Source of the DNA: Clostridium tepidiprofundi DSM 19306
GTDB lineage: Bacteria; Bacillota; Clostridia; Clostridiales; Clostridiaceae
Length of the DNA: 63,251 nt
Assembly (NCBI RefSeq): GCF_001594005.1
Contig: NZ_LTBA01000015.1
Location: forward strand, 1-63,251
Direction: 5' to 3'
Shown in pieces: positions 54,980 through 63,251 of this stretch; position 1 is the stretch's first letter; each line of letters opens with the position of its first letter. The position numbers were made by a program, and so were the translations under genes. Below the pieces are notes generated by a model, which was not told where the DNA came from, ran no database searches, and saw nothing but the letters and a program-made list of their open reading frames with translations.

Positions 54980-55007
54980 AAGACCTAGTTTATCTAGGTC
55001 TATTTTT
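54980..55007 (+). terminator. Terminator of rpsU-yqeY
   Basis: AAGACCTAG-type stem: AGACCTAG pairs with CTAGGTCT, followed by ATTTTT. Confidence 0.85.
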
Positions 55008-55037
55008 ATGCCTATTTTTTGCTTATATTCTCAAAAT

Positions 55038-55067
55038 GTCATTAATTAAGATTATCATTCATAGATT
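55038..55067 (+). promoter_or_regulatory. Candidate sigma-E promoter of yqfC-yqfD
   Basis: GTCATTAA (55038-55045), a 14-base spacer and CATAGATT (55060-55067). yqfC and yqfD belong to the sigma-E regulon in Bacillus. Confidence 0.4.
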
Positions 55068-55095
55068 ATAATGGAATGCTAAAAGAGGTGATATT

Positions 55096-55383
55096 TTGAG
55101 AAACAAAATTGACAAGTCAAAGGAAATTATTGCAGAGAAATTAGATTTACCAAGAGAAGTTGTAATGGATTTACCTAAAATAACTATAATAGCTAATACC
55201 GAAATAAACATAGAAGGACATAAAGGAATTTTAATGTTTACGGAAAATGAGATTCAAGTTAATACAAAGCAGGGAATAGTAGTTGTTATGGGAAGTAATT
55301 TAGAAATATCATATTTAGGGGGAAGTACGATTACCTTAAAAGGATTTTTTAATAGCGTACTATATGATAAAAATGAGCAATAA
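55096..55383 (+). CDS. yqfC: Sporulation protein YqfC
   Basis: A 95-residue protein of the YabP/YqfC family (EKLDLPREVVMDLPKITIIA, NTEINIEGHKGILMFTENEI, ITLKGFFNSVLY). It is expressed in the mother cell in Bacillus and needed for efficient sporulation, with unknown biochemistry. It starts with TTG 55096 behind AAGAGGTGATAT. Its end overlaps yqfD by 20 bases. Confidence 0.92.
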   Translation: MRNKIDKSKEIIAEKLDLPREVVMDLPKITIIANTEINIEGHKGILMFTENEIQVNTKQGIVVVMGSNLEISYLGGSTITLKGFFNSVLYDKNEQ

Positions 55384-56530
55384 TAAGACTATTAATAAAG
55401 GAATTGTGATTATTGAGATTACAGCTATTAATCCCGATAGCTTTGTAAATATTTTATGGAGAAATGGTATAGAAATAAAAAGAGTACACAAGGAAAATAT
55501 TTGCACATACACTATGCAAATAAATGCTTGTGATCTAAAAAAAGTGGAAAGTATTGCCGAAAATTATGGTGTTAAAGTGAGTGTTTTAAAAAAGTATGGA
55601 GTTAAATTTATAATTTTAAGATATAGAAAAAGAAAAGCATTTTTGTTTGGAAGTATTTTATTTATTCTTATGATATATTATTTAGCTTCCTTTATATGGA
55701 GTGTCAATATAGATACAGAATATAATATTTCGCCATATGAAATAAGAAAAGAATTATTAACTTGGGGTATACACCCAGGCATAAGCAAGAGAAAAATAGA
55801 TATTTTTGAAATAGAGGATAGATTGATGAGAGAAAATGATGAAATAGTTTGGGCAAAAGTTCGTGTTGAGGGTACTCATCTTCATATTAAAATTTCAGAA
55901 AGGCAAACTCCACCTAATCTTATAAAAGATGATACTCCATGTAACCTGGTAGCAAATAGAGATGGTGAAATAATAAGAGTATATACTAAGGCTGGAACTG
56001 CTGTGGTTTCAGAAGGAGATATGGTTAGAAAAGGTGAGATTTTAGTTAATGGTAGACAGGGTAGTGAAGGAGCGGAATATTTAGTTCATGCTGACGGAAA
56101 AGTAATAGCTAAAACTTTTTATGAAAAGAGTAAAATATTGAAATCATATAAAATTATTAGGAAAAGAACGGGCAAAAAATCAAGAAAAGTTTATTTTACC
56201 GTATTAGGTAAAAAAATATTTATAAAAAATGATTTAAATAATTTCAAAAACTATGATAAAATAATAAATAATACCTTATTTTTTAAAAATGAAATTTATT
56301 ATGAAGTGGAAGAGGAAAGAGAAGAAATAGAAGACTGTGATGATATGATTCAAGGTGCATTTAAAGAGTTATACGATGATATAACAGTTAATTTTGATAA
56401 ATCTGTTAAAATAGTTGATAAAATTAAGGATGTTAAATTTGATGGCGATAAATATAAAATTAGACTTGTTGTAGTAGTCGAAGAAAATATTGCAGTTCCT
56501 CAAAAGATAGAATATGTAGATGAAGATTAG
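55364..56530 (+). CDS. yqfD: Sporulation protein YqfD
   Basis: A 388-residue stage IV-type sporulation membrane protein. The N-terminus is cytosolic, one transmembrane helix lies at about 90-112 (KAFLFGSILFILMIYYLASF), and a large outer domain follows (YNISPYEIRKELLTWGIHPG, LHIKISERQTPP, LVANRDGEIIRVYTKAGTAV). The start inside yqfC (ATG 55364, or 55373) has no ribosome binding site, implying translational coupling. Confidence 0.92.
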   Translation: MIKMSNNKTINKGIVIIEITAINPDSFVNILWRNGIEIKRVHKENICTYTMQINACDLKKVESIAENYGVKVSVLKKYGVKFIILRYRKRKAFLFGSILFILMIYYLASFIWSVNIDTEYNISPYEIRKELLTWGIHPGISKRKIDIFEIEDRLMRENDEIVWAKVRVEGTHLHIKISERQTPPNLIKDDTPCNLVANRDGEIIRVYTKAGTAVVSEGDMVRKGEILVNGRQGSEGAEYLVHADGKVIAKTFYEKSKILKSYKIIRKRTGKKSRKVYFTVLGKKIFIKNDLNNFKNYDKIINNTLFFKNEIYYEVEEEREEIEDCDDMIQGAFKELYDDITVNFDKSVKIVDKIKDVKFDGDKYKIRLVVVVEENIAVPQKIEYVDED

Positions 56531-56566
56531 TCATATAATCACTCAAGCTAAAAAGGTGGGTATGTC

Positions 56567-58840
56567 ATGAAAGATAAAATTATGAATTTAATGAAAATAT
56601 ATAAGGTAAAAATGGTAATTATATTTGTTATAACTTTTGTTGCTACATTTGGTGTTTTAATAAGTGCATTGGCACCTAAAATGTACTCATTAAAGGAAGG
56701 CGATATAGCTGTAGAAAACATTAAAGCACCATATGATATCGAAGATACTTTGGCTACTGAAAAGAAGAGACAGGAAGTTTTAAAGTCAGTACAAGATCAA
56801 TACACTGTGCTAAGAAGTGTAAAGGGAGATGTTATTCAAACAATTGACAATCTGATTTCCAAAGTAATAGAGATTAAGGGTGCTAATATAAATATTCAGA
56901 TTAATGATGGAGTTGAGGATAGTAAAGAGCTTTCAGAGAAAGATAAGAAAGTATTAGCAGAAAAAAGAAAGAAATTGGAACAAGCAGCTCAAAATCAGAA
57001 AAAAATAATTAAGCTAAAAAGGTTAAAGGAAGAATCTCCAATAAAGCTATCTGATGAAAACTATGAAATTCTTTTAGAATTAAATATTTCAGAATTAGAG
57101 CAATTAAAAAATTTCTTAGAAAATGTAATGTCGGAACTATATGATGAATTCCAGATAAATGCAAAGAAACCTGTAAAGAAGTTACAAAATAATTCTTCAG
57201 ATGATATTACTAATAATCATGATAATAATATTATCGATAATGCTTATGATGAAATAAAGTTGGAAGATCAAAAAAAGGCACAAGATTTTATTGAATCACA
57301 ATTTAATAAATCTGAGTTTTCTAAGCAAATAAAAGAATTGGGAAAATCAATTGGGTTTACTCAAGTTAGGGCAAATGTAATGTATGATGAGGCTAAAACT
57401 AAAAAATTAAGATATGAAGCTCTTAGCGAGGTAAAACCTATTATAATAAAAAAGGATCAGATTATTATAAAAGAAGGTGAACCAGTTACTAAAGCTCAAA
57501 TTCAGTTATTGAGAGATTTACATAAATTGAATGATAGCAGTAGTTCAATTTGGTATAGGTATTTATGCATAGGCTTACTTATAATAATTACAATGGTAAT
57601 ACAATTGATGTATTTATATAAATATCATATAGATATTTTTCATAATACTAAAACAATTATTTTGATAAATTTAGTGAATTTTATAAGTTTACTTTTAGCT
57701 AGGACAATAAGCATAGTAAACCCGTATTTAATACCATTAGCGTGTGCTCCTATGCTTTTATCGTTATTGATAAATGATGATGTTGCCATAATTTCAAGTG
57801 TTATAAATACTATTTTAATAAGTGCCGTTATTCAATTTAATGTACCTGTTACGGTTTTAGCAGTAGTTGATGCCATAATTGGTGTTATAATGTTAAAAAA
57901 TATGGATCAAAGAAGTGATATACTGTATTCATCGGTATTTACGGCTATTGCTAATTTGGCATTTGTTTTTATTCTCTTAATTGTTAGAAATAATAGTGAT
58001 TTTGTGAAAATTATCATTGATTCAGGTTTGGCTTTTTTAGCGTGTGTTCTTGCTGGAGTATTGACAATAGGATTTTTACCGTTTTTCGAAAGTATATTTG
58101 ACATAATTACAACAATTAAATTGCTGGAACTTTCAAATCCAAATCAACCTCTTTTAAAGAAATTATTAATAGAGGCACCGGGAACTTATCACCATAGCGT
58201 TCTTGTTGCAAATTTGGCTGAGCTTGCAGCAGAGGCTGTAAATGCAAATTCAGTGTTGGCAAGAGTTGCTGCATATTATCATGATGTAGGCAAGCTTAAA
58301 AGACCTTATTTCTTTAAAGAGAATCAAAGAGGTAACAATCCTCATGATAAGATTACTCCTAATTTAAGTACTTTAATAATTATTTCTCATGTCAAAGATG
58401 GTATTGAACTGGCAAAACAATATAAAGTACCTGAAGTTATTCAAGATATTATTGAGCAGCATCACGGTACATCATTGGTAAAATACTTTTATATAACAAT
58501 GAAAAATAATAGTGATAAACCCGATGAAGTGAGAGAAGAAGATTTTATGTATCCAGGGCCTAGACCTATGAGTAAAGAAGCGGGTATTATAATGCTTGCA
58601 GATGGTGTTGAAGCAGCAGTTAGATCAATTAGTGAACCAAGTAAGGGTAAAATAGAGGAAATGGTCAATAATATTATTAAGAGTAGGCTTAATGAAGGAC
58701 AACTTGATGATTGCGATTTGACATTAAAAGATCTTGAAAAAATAAGGAAAGCATTTTTAAAAGGACTTTCAGGGATATATCATAATAGGATTGAATATCC
58801 TAAGCTTTCAGAAAAAATACAAGAATTAGATAGGAGATAG
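56567..58840 (+). CDS. pgpH: Cyclic-di-AMP phosphodiesterase PgpH (7TM-HD)
   Basis: A 757-residue membrane protein: transmembrane helix 1 (about 17-37), a large extracellular 7TMR-HDED domain (about 45-320, charged and helical), seven helices (about 325-510) and a cytosolic HD phosphohydrolase ([46 protein letters not shown]). The family degrades c-di-AMP, controlling potassium and osmotic balance. A GGTGGGTATGTC sequence precedes the ATG. It lies before ybeY as in other Firmicutes. Confidence 0.94.
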   Translation: MKDKIMNLMKIYKVKMVIIFVITFVATFGVLISALAPKMYSLKEGDIAVENIKAPYDIEDTLATEKKRQEVLKSVQDQYTVLRSVKGDVIQTIDNLISKVIEIKGANINIQINDGVEDSKELSEKDKKVLAEKRKKLEQAAQNQKKIIKLKRLKEESPIKLSDENYEILLELNISELEQLKNFLENVMSELYDEFQINAKKPVKKLQNNSSDDITNNHDNNIIDNAYDEIKLEDQKKAQDFIESQFNKSEFSKQIKELGKSIGFTQVRANVMYDEAKTKKLRYEALSEVKPIIIKKDQIIIKEGEPVTKAQIQLLRDLHKLNDSSSSIWYRYLCIGLLIIITMVIQLMYLYKYHIDIFHNTKTIILINLVNFISLLLARTISIVNPYLIPLACAPMLLSLLINDDVAIISSVINTILISAVIQFNVPVTVLAVVDAIIGVIMLKNMDQRSDILYSSVFTAIANLAFVFILLIVRNNSDFVKIIIDSGLAFLACVLAGVLTIGFLPFFESIFDIITTIKLLELSNPNQPLLKKLLIEAPGTYHHSVLVANLAELAAEAVNANSVLARVAAYYHDVGKLKRPYFFKENQRGNNPHDKITPNLSTLIIISHVKDGIELAKQYKVPEVIQDIIEQHHGTSLVKYFYITMKNNSDKPDEVREEDFMYPGPRPMSKEAGIIMLADGVEAAVRSISEPSKGKIEEMVNNIIKSRLNEGQLDDCDLTLKDLEKIRKAFLKGLSGIYHNRIEYPKLSEKIQELDRR

Positions 58841-58842
58841 TT

Positions 58843-59343
58843 ATGATATACATTGATAATAGGCAAGAAAAGATTAATGTTACAGATGAACTTGAAAAAA
58901 AAATAGAATATGTTATTGATTTTACACTAAAAAGGGAAGAATTTAAAAAGGACTACGAAATAAGTGTTATTTTTGTTGACAATGCTCGTATAAGAGAGAT
59001 AAATAAGTGTCAGAGAAATATTGATAAAGCAACAGATGTATTATCTTTTCCAATGATTGAGTATGAAGATGGAAAGGTATTTAAGGAATTGTATTTGCAT
59101 TATGATTTTGACAGTGCTTGTTATGATGGTGATAATTTAATATTAGGTGATATAGCTATTTCTCTTGAAAAGGCACAAGAGCAGAGCATAGAATACAATC
59201 ACTCTTTTGAAAGGGAAGTGTGCTATTTGATTGTTCATTCAGTACTTCATCTTTTAGGGTATGACCATATGAATGAAGCTGATAAAACAAAGATGAGAGA
59301 AAGGGAGAAAGAAATATTAGACGAACTAAAGATATACAGATAG
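58843..59343 (+). CDS. ybeY: Endoribonuclease YbeY
   Basis: A 166-residue zinc enzyme for 16S rRNA 3' maturation and 70S quality control. The metal motif [11 protein letters not shown] (HxxxHxxxxxH) is near residues 130-140; [13 protein letters not shown] is also typical. AGGAGATAG precedes the ATG, two bases after pgpH. Confidence 0.96.
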   Translation: MIYIDNRQEKINVTDELEKKIEYVIDFTLKREEFKKDYEISVIFVDNARIREINKCQRNIDKATDVLSFPMIEYEDGKVFKELYLHYDFDSACYDGDNLILGDIAISLEKAQEQSIEYNHSFEREVCYLIVHSVLHLLGYDHMNEADKTKMREREKEILDELKIYR

Positions 59344-59372
59344 GAAATTTGATTTTCTATTAAAACATAAGT

Positions 59373-59397
59373 AAGGCATGCAAGTTTTGCATGTCTT
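59373..59397 (+). other. Hairpin between ybeY and dgkA
   Basis: AAGGCATGCAA pairs with TTGCATGTCTT over GTT. No T-run follows; it may be a processing or attenuation structure. Confidence 0.5.
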
Positions 59398-59428
59398 AAA
59401 TAATAAGCAGATAATAAGGATGGATGTC

Positions 59429-60124
59429 ATGAAAAAAAGTTTATTGGATAGTTTTAATTATGCATTTGAGGGAATTATAAAAGCTATCATAGAAGAAAGA
59501 AATATGAAGATACATGTTACTATTACTATTGCGGTATTGATTGTGTGTTTTTTTTGTGATTTGAGCAAAATTGAGATATTGATAGTTGGAATTACTATTT
59601 CTTTAGTACTTATAACTGAGATGATTAATACAGCATTAGAAGATGCTCTTGATGCATATTTTAGTGAATATAATAATTATGTTAAAAATGCTAAAGATAT
59701 TGCTGCTGGAGCGGTATTGATATCTGTTATTAATTCTATTATAGTAGGGTATATTATATTTAGTGACAAATTAAAGCCTATTGCATATAATGTCTTAGAA
59801 AAAATTAAAAATTCAAATTCTCATATTGTTTTTTTGATATTAATTATAGTTATTTCAATTACATTGATATTAAAGATTTTAAATGGTAAAGGTACACCCT
59901 TCATGGGTGGTATGCCAAGTGGTCATAGTGCAGTGGCTTTTTCTATAGCTACGTCCATTGCATATTTAACTAGAACACCGTCGGGAATAATATTGGGATT
60001 TGTTTTGGCGATTATTGTTGCACAAAGCAGAGTGGATTCAAAGACTCATTCTATATTTGAAGTTATTTTAGGTGGTTTATTAGGAAGTTTAATTACAATA
60101 TTAATTTTTCAACTTTTATTGTAG
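59429..60124 (+). CDS. dgkA: Fusion of undecaprenol/diacylglycerol kinase (DgkA) and PAP2 phosphatase
   Basis: A 231-residue membrane protein. Residues about 1-115 are a DgkA-type lipid kinase with three helices and ITEMINTALEDALDAY, including the catalytic Glu. Residues about 140-231 are PAP2-type: GGMPSGHSAVAFSIATSIAY and SRVDSKTHSIFEVILGG, giving the phosphatase motifs C2 and C3; the C1 K-x6-RP motif is not obvious. Kinase and phosphatase for undecaprenyl carriers in one chain suggest lipid-carrier recycling. AAGGATGG favours ATG 59429; the frame is open upstream. Confidence 0.88.
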   Translation: MKKSLLDSFNYAFEGIIKAIIEERNMKIHVTITIAVLIVCFFCDLSKIEILIVGITISLVLITEMINTALEDALDAYFSEYNNYVKNAKDIAAGAVLISVINSIIVGYIIFSDKLKPIAYNVLEKIKNSNSHIVFLILIIVISITLILKILNGKGTPFMGGMPSGHSAVAFSIATSIAYLTRTPSGIILGFVLAIIVAQSRVDSKTHSIFEVILGGLLGSLITILIFQLLL

Positions 60125-60140
60125 AATAATGTGAAAAGAA

Positions 60141-60170
60141 TTGTTAATCTTATTGAATTAGTGATATAAT
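60141..60170 (+). promoter_or_regulatory. Probable promoter of cdd
   Basis: TTGTTA (60141-60146), an 18-base spacer and TATAAT (60165-60170). Confidence 0.5.
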
Positions 60171-60215
60171 TTACTTACGCTAGTTATTTTGTTTACATAC
60201 GTTTGGAGGTTAGGT

Positions 60216-60617
60216 ATGAATTACAATGATTTAGTAAAAAAAGCAATTGAGGCAAAAAAATTTGCTTATACGCCATATTCAAATTTTAAAGTTGGTGCGG
60301 CGCTAATTACGGAAGATGGTACAGTTTACACGGGAGCTAATATTGAAAATGCATCCTATGGTGCTACAAATTGTGCCGAAAGAACAGCTATTTTTAAGGC
60401 TGTTTCAGAAGGACATACTAAAATAAAAGCATTGGCGGTTGTAGGTGATGAATCACAGTACACTTATCCATGTGGTATATGTAGACAGGTTATGATTGAA
60501 TTTGCAACTGAAGATTTTAAAATTATAATTGTGAAGAATAAAGATGAATACATGGTGAAAACTATAGAGGAGATATTGCCAGGAGCTTTCACAATAGAAA
60601 ATCTCAAAAAACATTAA
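60216..60617 (+). CDS. cdd: Cytidine deaminase
   Basis: A 133-residue tetrameric-type zinc cytidine deaminase (YTPYSNFKVGAALITEDG, ENASYGATNCAERTAIFKAV, PCGICRQVMIEF). The Cys of NCAE and the PCGIC cysteines bind zinc, and Glu is the proton shuttle. GGAGGT at 60205-60210 supports ATG 60216 rather than an upstream start in the open frame. Confidence 0.96.
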   Translation: MNYNDLVKKAIEAKKFAYTPYSNFKVGAALITEDGTVYTGANIENASYGATNCAERTAIFKAVSEGHTKIKALAVVGDESQYTYPCGICRQVMIEFATEDFKIIIVKNKDEYMVKTIEEILPGAFTIENLKKH

Positions 60618-60650
60618 AAAATTAATTATTAAGAACTGCGAGGAGGAAAT

Positions 60651-61535
60651 ATGTTCAAATCAGGATTTGTGACAATAATTGGTAGACCTAATGTGGGTAA
60701 GTCAACACTTTCAAATTATATTATGGGTGAAAAATTATCTATTGTTTCTAGTAAACCTCAGACGACTAGAAACAATATTCATACTATATTAACCAGGGAT
60801 GATTTTCAGGTTGTTTTTGTTGACACACCAGGTATACATAAACCTAGACATAAGCTAGGTGAATTTATGGTAAAAATAGCTGAGGAATCAATAAAAGAAG
60901 TAGATATAATTTTATTCATTACCACACCAGATGATGAAGTTGGTAGAGGAGATCAATATATTTTAGAACAGCTAAGAAATGTTAATATACCTGTTATACT
61001 TTTAATAAATAAAATTGATGAGAGTACACCAGAAAATATAGCTAAAACAATAAAAAATTATTCTGAATTCTTCGATTTTGCAGAAGTTATACCTATATCG
61101 GCTAGAAAGGGTAAAAATATTGATATTTTGTTAGATGTAATGAAAAAATATCTACCTGAAGGGCCAAAGTATTATCCTGACGATATGATAACTGATAAAC
61201 AGGAAAGATTTATCGTTATGGAAATAATTCGTGAAAAGGCATTAAGACTCTTAGAACAAGAAGTTCCACATGGAATAGCGATTGAGATTCTTTCTATGAA
61301 GAAGGATAGGAAGGGTATATACAATATAGAGGCAAATTTATTGTGTGAAAAAGCTTCTCATAAACCCATCATAATAGGAAAGGGTGGTAGTAAGCTCAAA
61401 AAAATATCAAGATATGCTAGAATGGATATAGAAAAGTTTTTGGATTCTAAAGTTTATTTAAGAATTTGGGTAAAGGTAAAAGAAGAGTGGAGAGATAGCC
61501 CATTCTTATTGAAAGAGCTTGGATACAAGGATTAA
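60651..61535 (+). CDS. era: GTPase Era
   Basis: A 294-residue Ras-like GTPase for 30S maturation. G1 is [19 protein letters not shown]3 [16 protein letters not shown] and G4 NKID; the C-terminal KH domain contains [31 protein letters not shown] precedes the ATG. The ybeY-dgkA-cdd-era-recO order is conserved. Confidence 0.97.
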   Translation: MFKSGFVTIIGRPNVGKSTLSNYIMGEKLSIVSSKPQTTRNNIHTILTRDDFQVVFVDTPGIHKPRHKLGEFMVKIAEESIKEVDIILFITTPDDEVGRGDQYILEQLRNVNIPVILLINKIDESTPENIAKTIKNYSEFFDFAEVIPISARKGKNIDILLDVMKKYLPEGPKYYPDDMITDKQERFIVMEIIREKALRLLEQEVPHGIAIEILSMKKDRKGIYNIEANLLCEKASHKPIIIGKGGSKLKKISRYARMDIEKFLDSKVYLRIWVKVKEEWRDSPFLLKELGYKD

Positions 61536-61568
61536 AACTTACAATGATGTCTTTGGGGGGATGGTTTT

Positions 61569-62309
61569 CTGTCAGTTTTTAAAACAAGAGCTGTAGTGCT
61601 GAAAACTCAAGATTTTAAAGAGAATGACAAATTAGTATGGCTATTTACCGAAAAACTAGGTAAGATTTCGGCAATAGCCAAAAATGCAAAGAAGGGAAAT
61701 AGTAAATTAAGAGTAGCTACATTACCATTTTGTTATGGCGATTTTGTTGTATATAGAGGTAAATCATTGTATACAATAAATGAGGTAAGCATTATAGATT
61801 CATTTCAAGTATTTTTAGGCGATATTGAGACGTTAACATATACATCATATTTAAATGAATTGATAGATATTTCTCTACCTGATGAAGAAAGCAATAGGGA
61901 TTTGTTTAGAATTTTTATGACAGCATATTACTTAATCAAAAATGATGTAGGTGATTTAGAAGTACTCATAAGAGCTTTTGAAATAAAGCTATTAGAGGCA
62001 ACAGGTTATGGCATTAATATGGAGTATTGTAGTATTTGTAGAAATAAAATTCAAAGATCGAATTATATAGATACTAGGTATTTTGGGGCAGTTTGTGATA
62101 AGTGCAGTACATCTACCTGTGTAAAAGTAAGCAATACTACATATAATGCATTAAGATTTTTAAGCAATTTGCCGTTAGAAAGATTTTATAGGCTTATTTT
62201 AGATGATAATTCAAAAAAAGAATTGTATCAGTTATTGTCAAATATTATATCTCAAATATATAAGAGAAAACCGAAATCTCTAGAATTATTATTAAATTTA
62301 AAGGAGTGA
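61569..62309 (+). CDS. recO: DNA repair protein RecO, probable CTG start
   Basis: A 246-residue RecFOR-pathway protein: N-terminal OB fold (TRAVVLKTQDFKENDKLVWL, FTEKLGKISAIAKNAKKGNS), helical C-terminus and a four-cysteine zinc site (CSICRNK and CDKC). The OB fold needs residues SVFKTRAVV upstream of the first conventional start, GTG 61596. A GGGGGG ribosome binding site at 61555-61560 is followed by CTG at 61569 at 8-base spacing, so I place the start there. Confidence 0.9.
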   Translation: MSVFKTRAVVLKTQDFKENDKLVWLFTEKLGKISAIAKNAKKGNSKLRVATLPFCYGDFVVYRGKSLYTINEVSIIDSFQVFLGDIETLTYTSYLNELIDISLPDEESNRDLFRIFMTAYYLIKNDVGDLEVLIRAFEIKLLEATGYGINMEYCSICRNKIQRSNYIDTRYFGAVCDKCSTSTCVKVSNTTYNALRFLSNLPLERFYRLILDDNSKKELYQLLSNIISQIYKRKPKSLELLLNLKE

Positions 62310-62313
62310 TATT

Positions 62314-62937
62314 ATGTCAGACATTACATTGGAAAAGATAGACATAATTAGAGAAAGAGTGAACGTTTCATACGCAGAAGCTAAGGAAGCATTAGAAGCT
62401 AGTAATGGTGATGTTGTTGATGCTTTAATTTACATTGAGGAAAAAAGTAATAGGAATGATGAAAAAATTTATGAGGAATTTCATACTACTCAAGGTGAGT
62501 TCAAGCAGTGGCTTAAGGATTTGGTAAGGAAAGGCAATGTTTCAAGAATCAAAATTAAGAAAGACGATAGGGTGCTTATAGATATTCCTGTGAATGCTGG
62601 GCTAGCAGCAGGTATATTAACGCTTATTTATCCTCAATTGTTAGCTTTAGGAATACTTACAGCTGTTGTTACTAAGATTACTGTTGAAATAACAAGAAAA
62701 GATGGTACAGTTGAGGTTGTTAATACTATAATAAAGAATGCTGTTGATGATATAAAGGAAAAAGTTAATGATTTAAAAAATGAAGTAGAGCATAAGGCAA
62801 ATAACAAAGAAAGCGAAGACGGTAAAGAAAAATTTTATCAGTACAGTGTTAAGTTTGATGATGTTGAAGAAGAGGAATATAAAGAGAACGTCAACAAAGA
62901 TAAAACAAACAATGAATCTGATATTGATAATGAATAG
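62314..62937 (+). CDS. UBA-like and DUF4342 domain protein
   Basis: A 207-residue protein. An N-terminal UBA/TS-N-like three-helix domain (about 4-44, IDIIRERVNVSYAEAKEALE, ASNGDVVDALIYIEE) is followed by DUF4342 (about 65-135, VSRIKIKKDDRVLIDIPVNA with a hydrophobic segment at 97-118) and an acidic low-complexity tail. The function is unknown. AAAGGAGTGATA precedes the ATG, four bases after recO. Confidence 0.85.
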   Translation: MSDITLEKIDIIRERVNVSYAEAKEALEASNGDVVDALIYIEEKSNRNDEKIYEEFHTTQGEFKQWLKDLVRKGNVSRIKIKKDDRVLIDIPVNAGLAAGILTLIYPQLLALGILTAVVTKITVEITRKDGTVEVVNTIIKNAVDDIKEKVNDLKNEVEHKANNKESEDGKEKFYQYSVKFDDVEEEEYKENVNKDKTNNESDIDNE

Positions 62938-62942
62938 TCAAA

Positions 62943-62970
62943 GGAGCCAGCATTTTCGCTGGCTTTTTTA
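62943..62970 (+). terminator. Terminator of the era-recO-DUF4342 unit
   Basis: AGCCAGC pairs with GCTGGCT over ATTTTC, then T residues. Confidence 0.9.
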
Positions 62971-63251
62971 AAGAGAATGATATAATGTGTAATAGGCAAT
63001 ACTAAATGTAATTTATTTCAGCTCTAAAGAGCAAAATCTAGTTTGATCTATCTATCAAGCAAAAATTAAATGCCAAATTTTACACTTAATTACATATGAT
63101 TTTTCAAAAAAAGACTAAGCATATTTTTTTTAATAATTGTTAAAAATTTTTATAATAATCTTTACTTTTTATCACCTCCATAGTACAATTTATATATCAT
63201 AAATAACGTATTTGTGTACGTTTATTTAAGTAGTTAATATCTTCAATAGTT
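62971..63251. other. AT-rich right end of the window, no gene recognised
   Basis: I see no credible coding frame. A minus-strand GGAGGTGATA (about 63174-63183) has no start codon at a proper distance. The region may hold the promoter area of a gene beyond the edge. Confidence 0.5.

Noticed and set aside
63172-63251. Minus-strand gene at the right edge suggested by GGAGGTGATA
   Set aside because: No start codon lies at a usable distance and no coding frame follows.

Overview
This window is a low-GC (roughly 30% G+C by eye) chromosomal segment of an endospore-forming, anaerobic-type Firmicute, most likely class Clostridia. The evidence is Gram-positive gene order and ribosome binding sites throughout; sporulation genes (gpr, spoIIP, a SpoIVFB-type protease, yqfC/yqfD); the HrcA/CIRCE heat-shock system; an L21 leader RNA; and a complete selenocysteine machinery. 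I cannot name genus or species with confidence.

Layout. 1-2.3 kb: the 5' end of an IS607-type recombinase gene runs off the left edge on the minus strand. It is followed by a small, possibly spore-coat-like protein, a 780-bp region full of degenerate 7-bp repeats, and a secreted NlpC/P60 hydrolase. 2.4-13.8 kb: a cell-shape and division block with a SPOR-domain protein, DUF4321, maf, radC, mreC, mreD, PBP2 (mrdA), minCDE, rodA and a SpoIVFB-type M50 protease. mreB is absent from its usual place between radC and mreC. 13.9-21.9 kb: a radical SAM protein and its partner, RNase G, L21/Prp/L27, obgE, yhbY, nadD and yqeK. 22-27.3 kb: an LCP protein, RidA, a TPR protein, a pseudouridine synthase, a D,D-carboxypeptidase on the minus strand, and comEA. 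27.4-32.1 kb: selD (itself containing an in-frame UGA/Sec codon), selA, selB and the tRNA-Sec gene selC. 32.3-39 kb: DUF1292, small proteins, a short zinc-ribbon protein with a structured leader, a P-type ATPase homologue that has lost its catalytic motifs, a small holin-like membrane protein, a short ComEC without a metallo-beta-lactamase domain, and holA. 39-45.5 kb: rpsT (minus strand), gpr, spoIIP, lepA and hemW. 45.6-53.8 kb: CIRCE, hrcA-grpE-dnaK-dnaJ, prmA, rsmE and mtaB. 53.9-62.9 kb: a HIT protein, rpsU, yqeY, yqfC-yqfD-pgpH-ybeY, a DgkA-PAP2 fusion, cdd, era, recO and a UBA/DUF4342 protein.

Most genes are housekeeping genes in conserved Firmicutes order. The least ordinary observations are: (i) an intact 872-codon P-type ATPase homologue with DKTGT, TGES, PEGL and the hinge motifs all replaced; (ii) a Sec-containing SelD encoded beside selA, selB and selC; (iii) a roughly 50-85-bp dispersed palindromic repeat in four intergenic regions, two copies of which flank grpE-dnaK-dnaJ in opposite orientation; (iv) heptameric repeat tracts of different sequence but the same 7-bp period in three intergenic regions; (v) likely non-canonical starts for spoIVFB (ATA) and recO (CTG); and (vi) a leader whose pyrimidine tract can mask the ribosome binding site of the zinc-ribbon gene. 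I found no CRISPR array, prophage or recognisable defence island.
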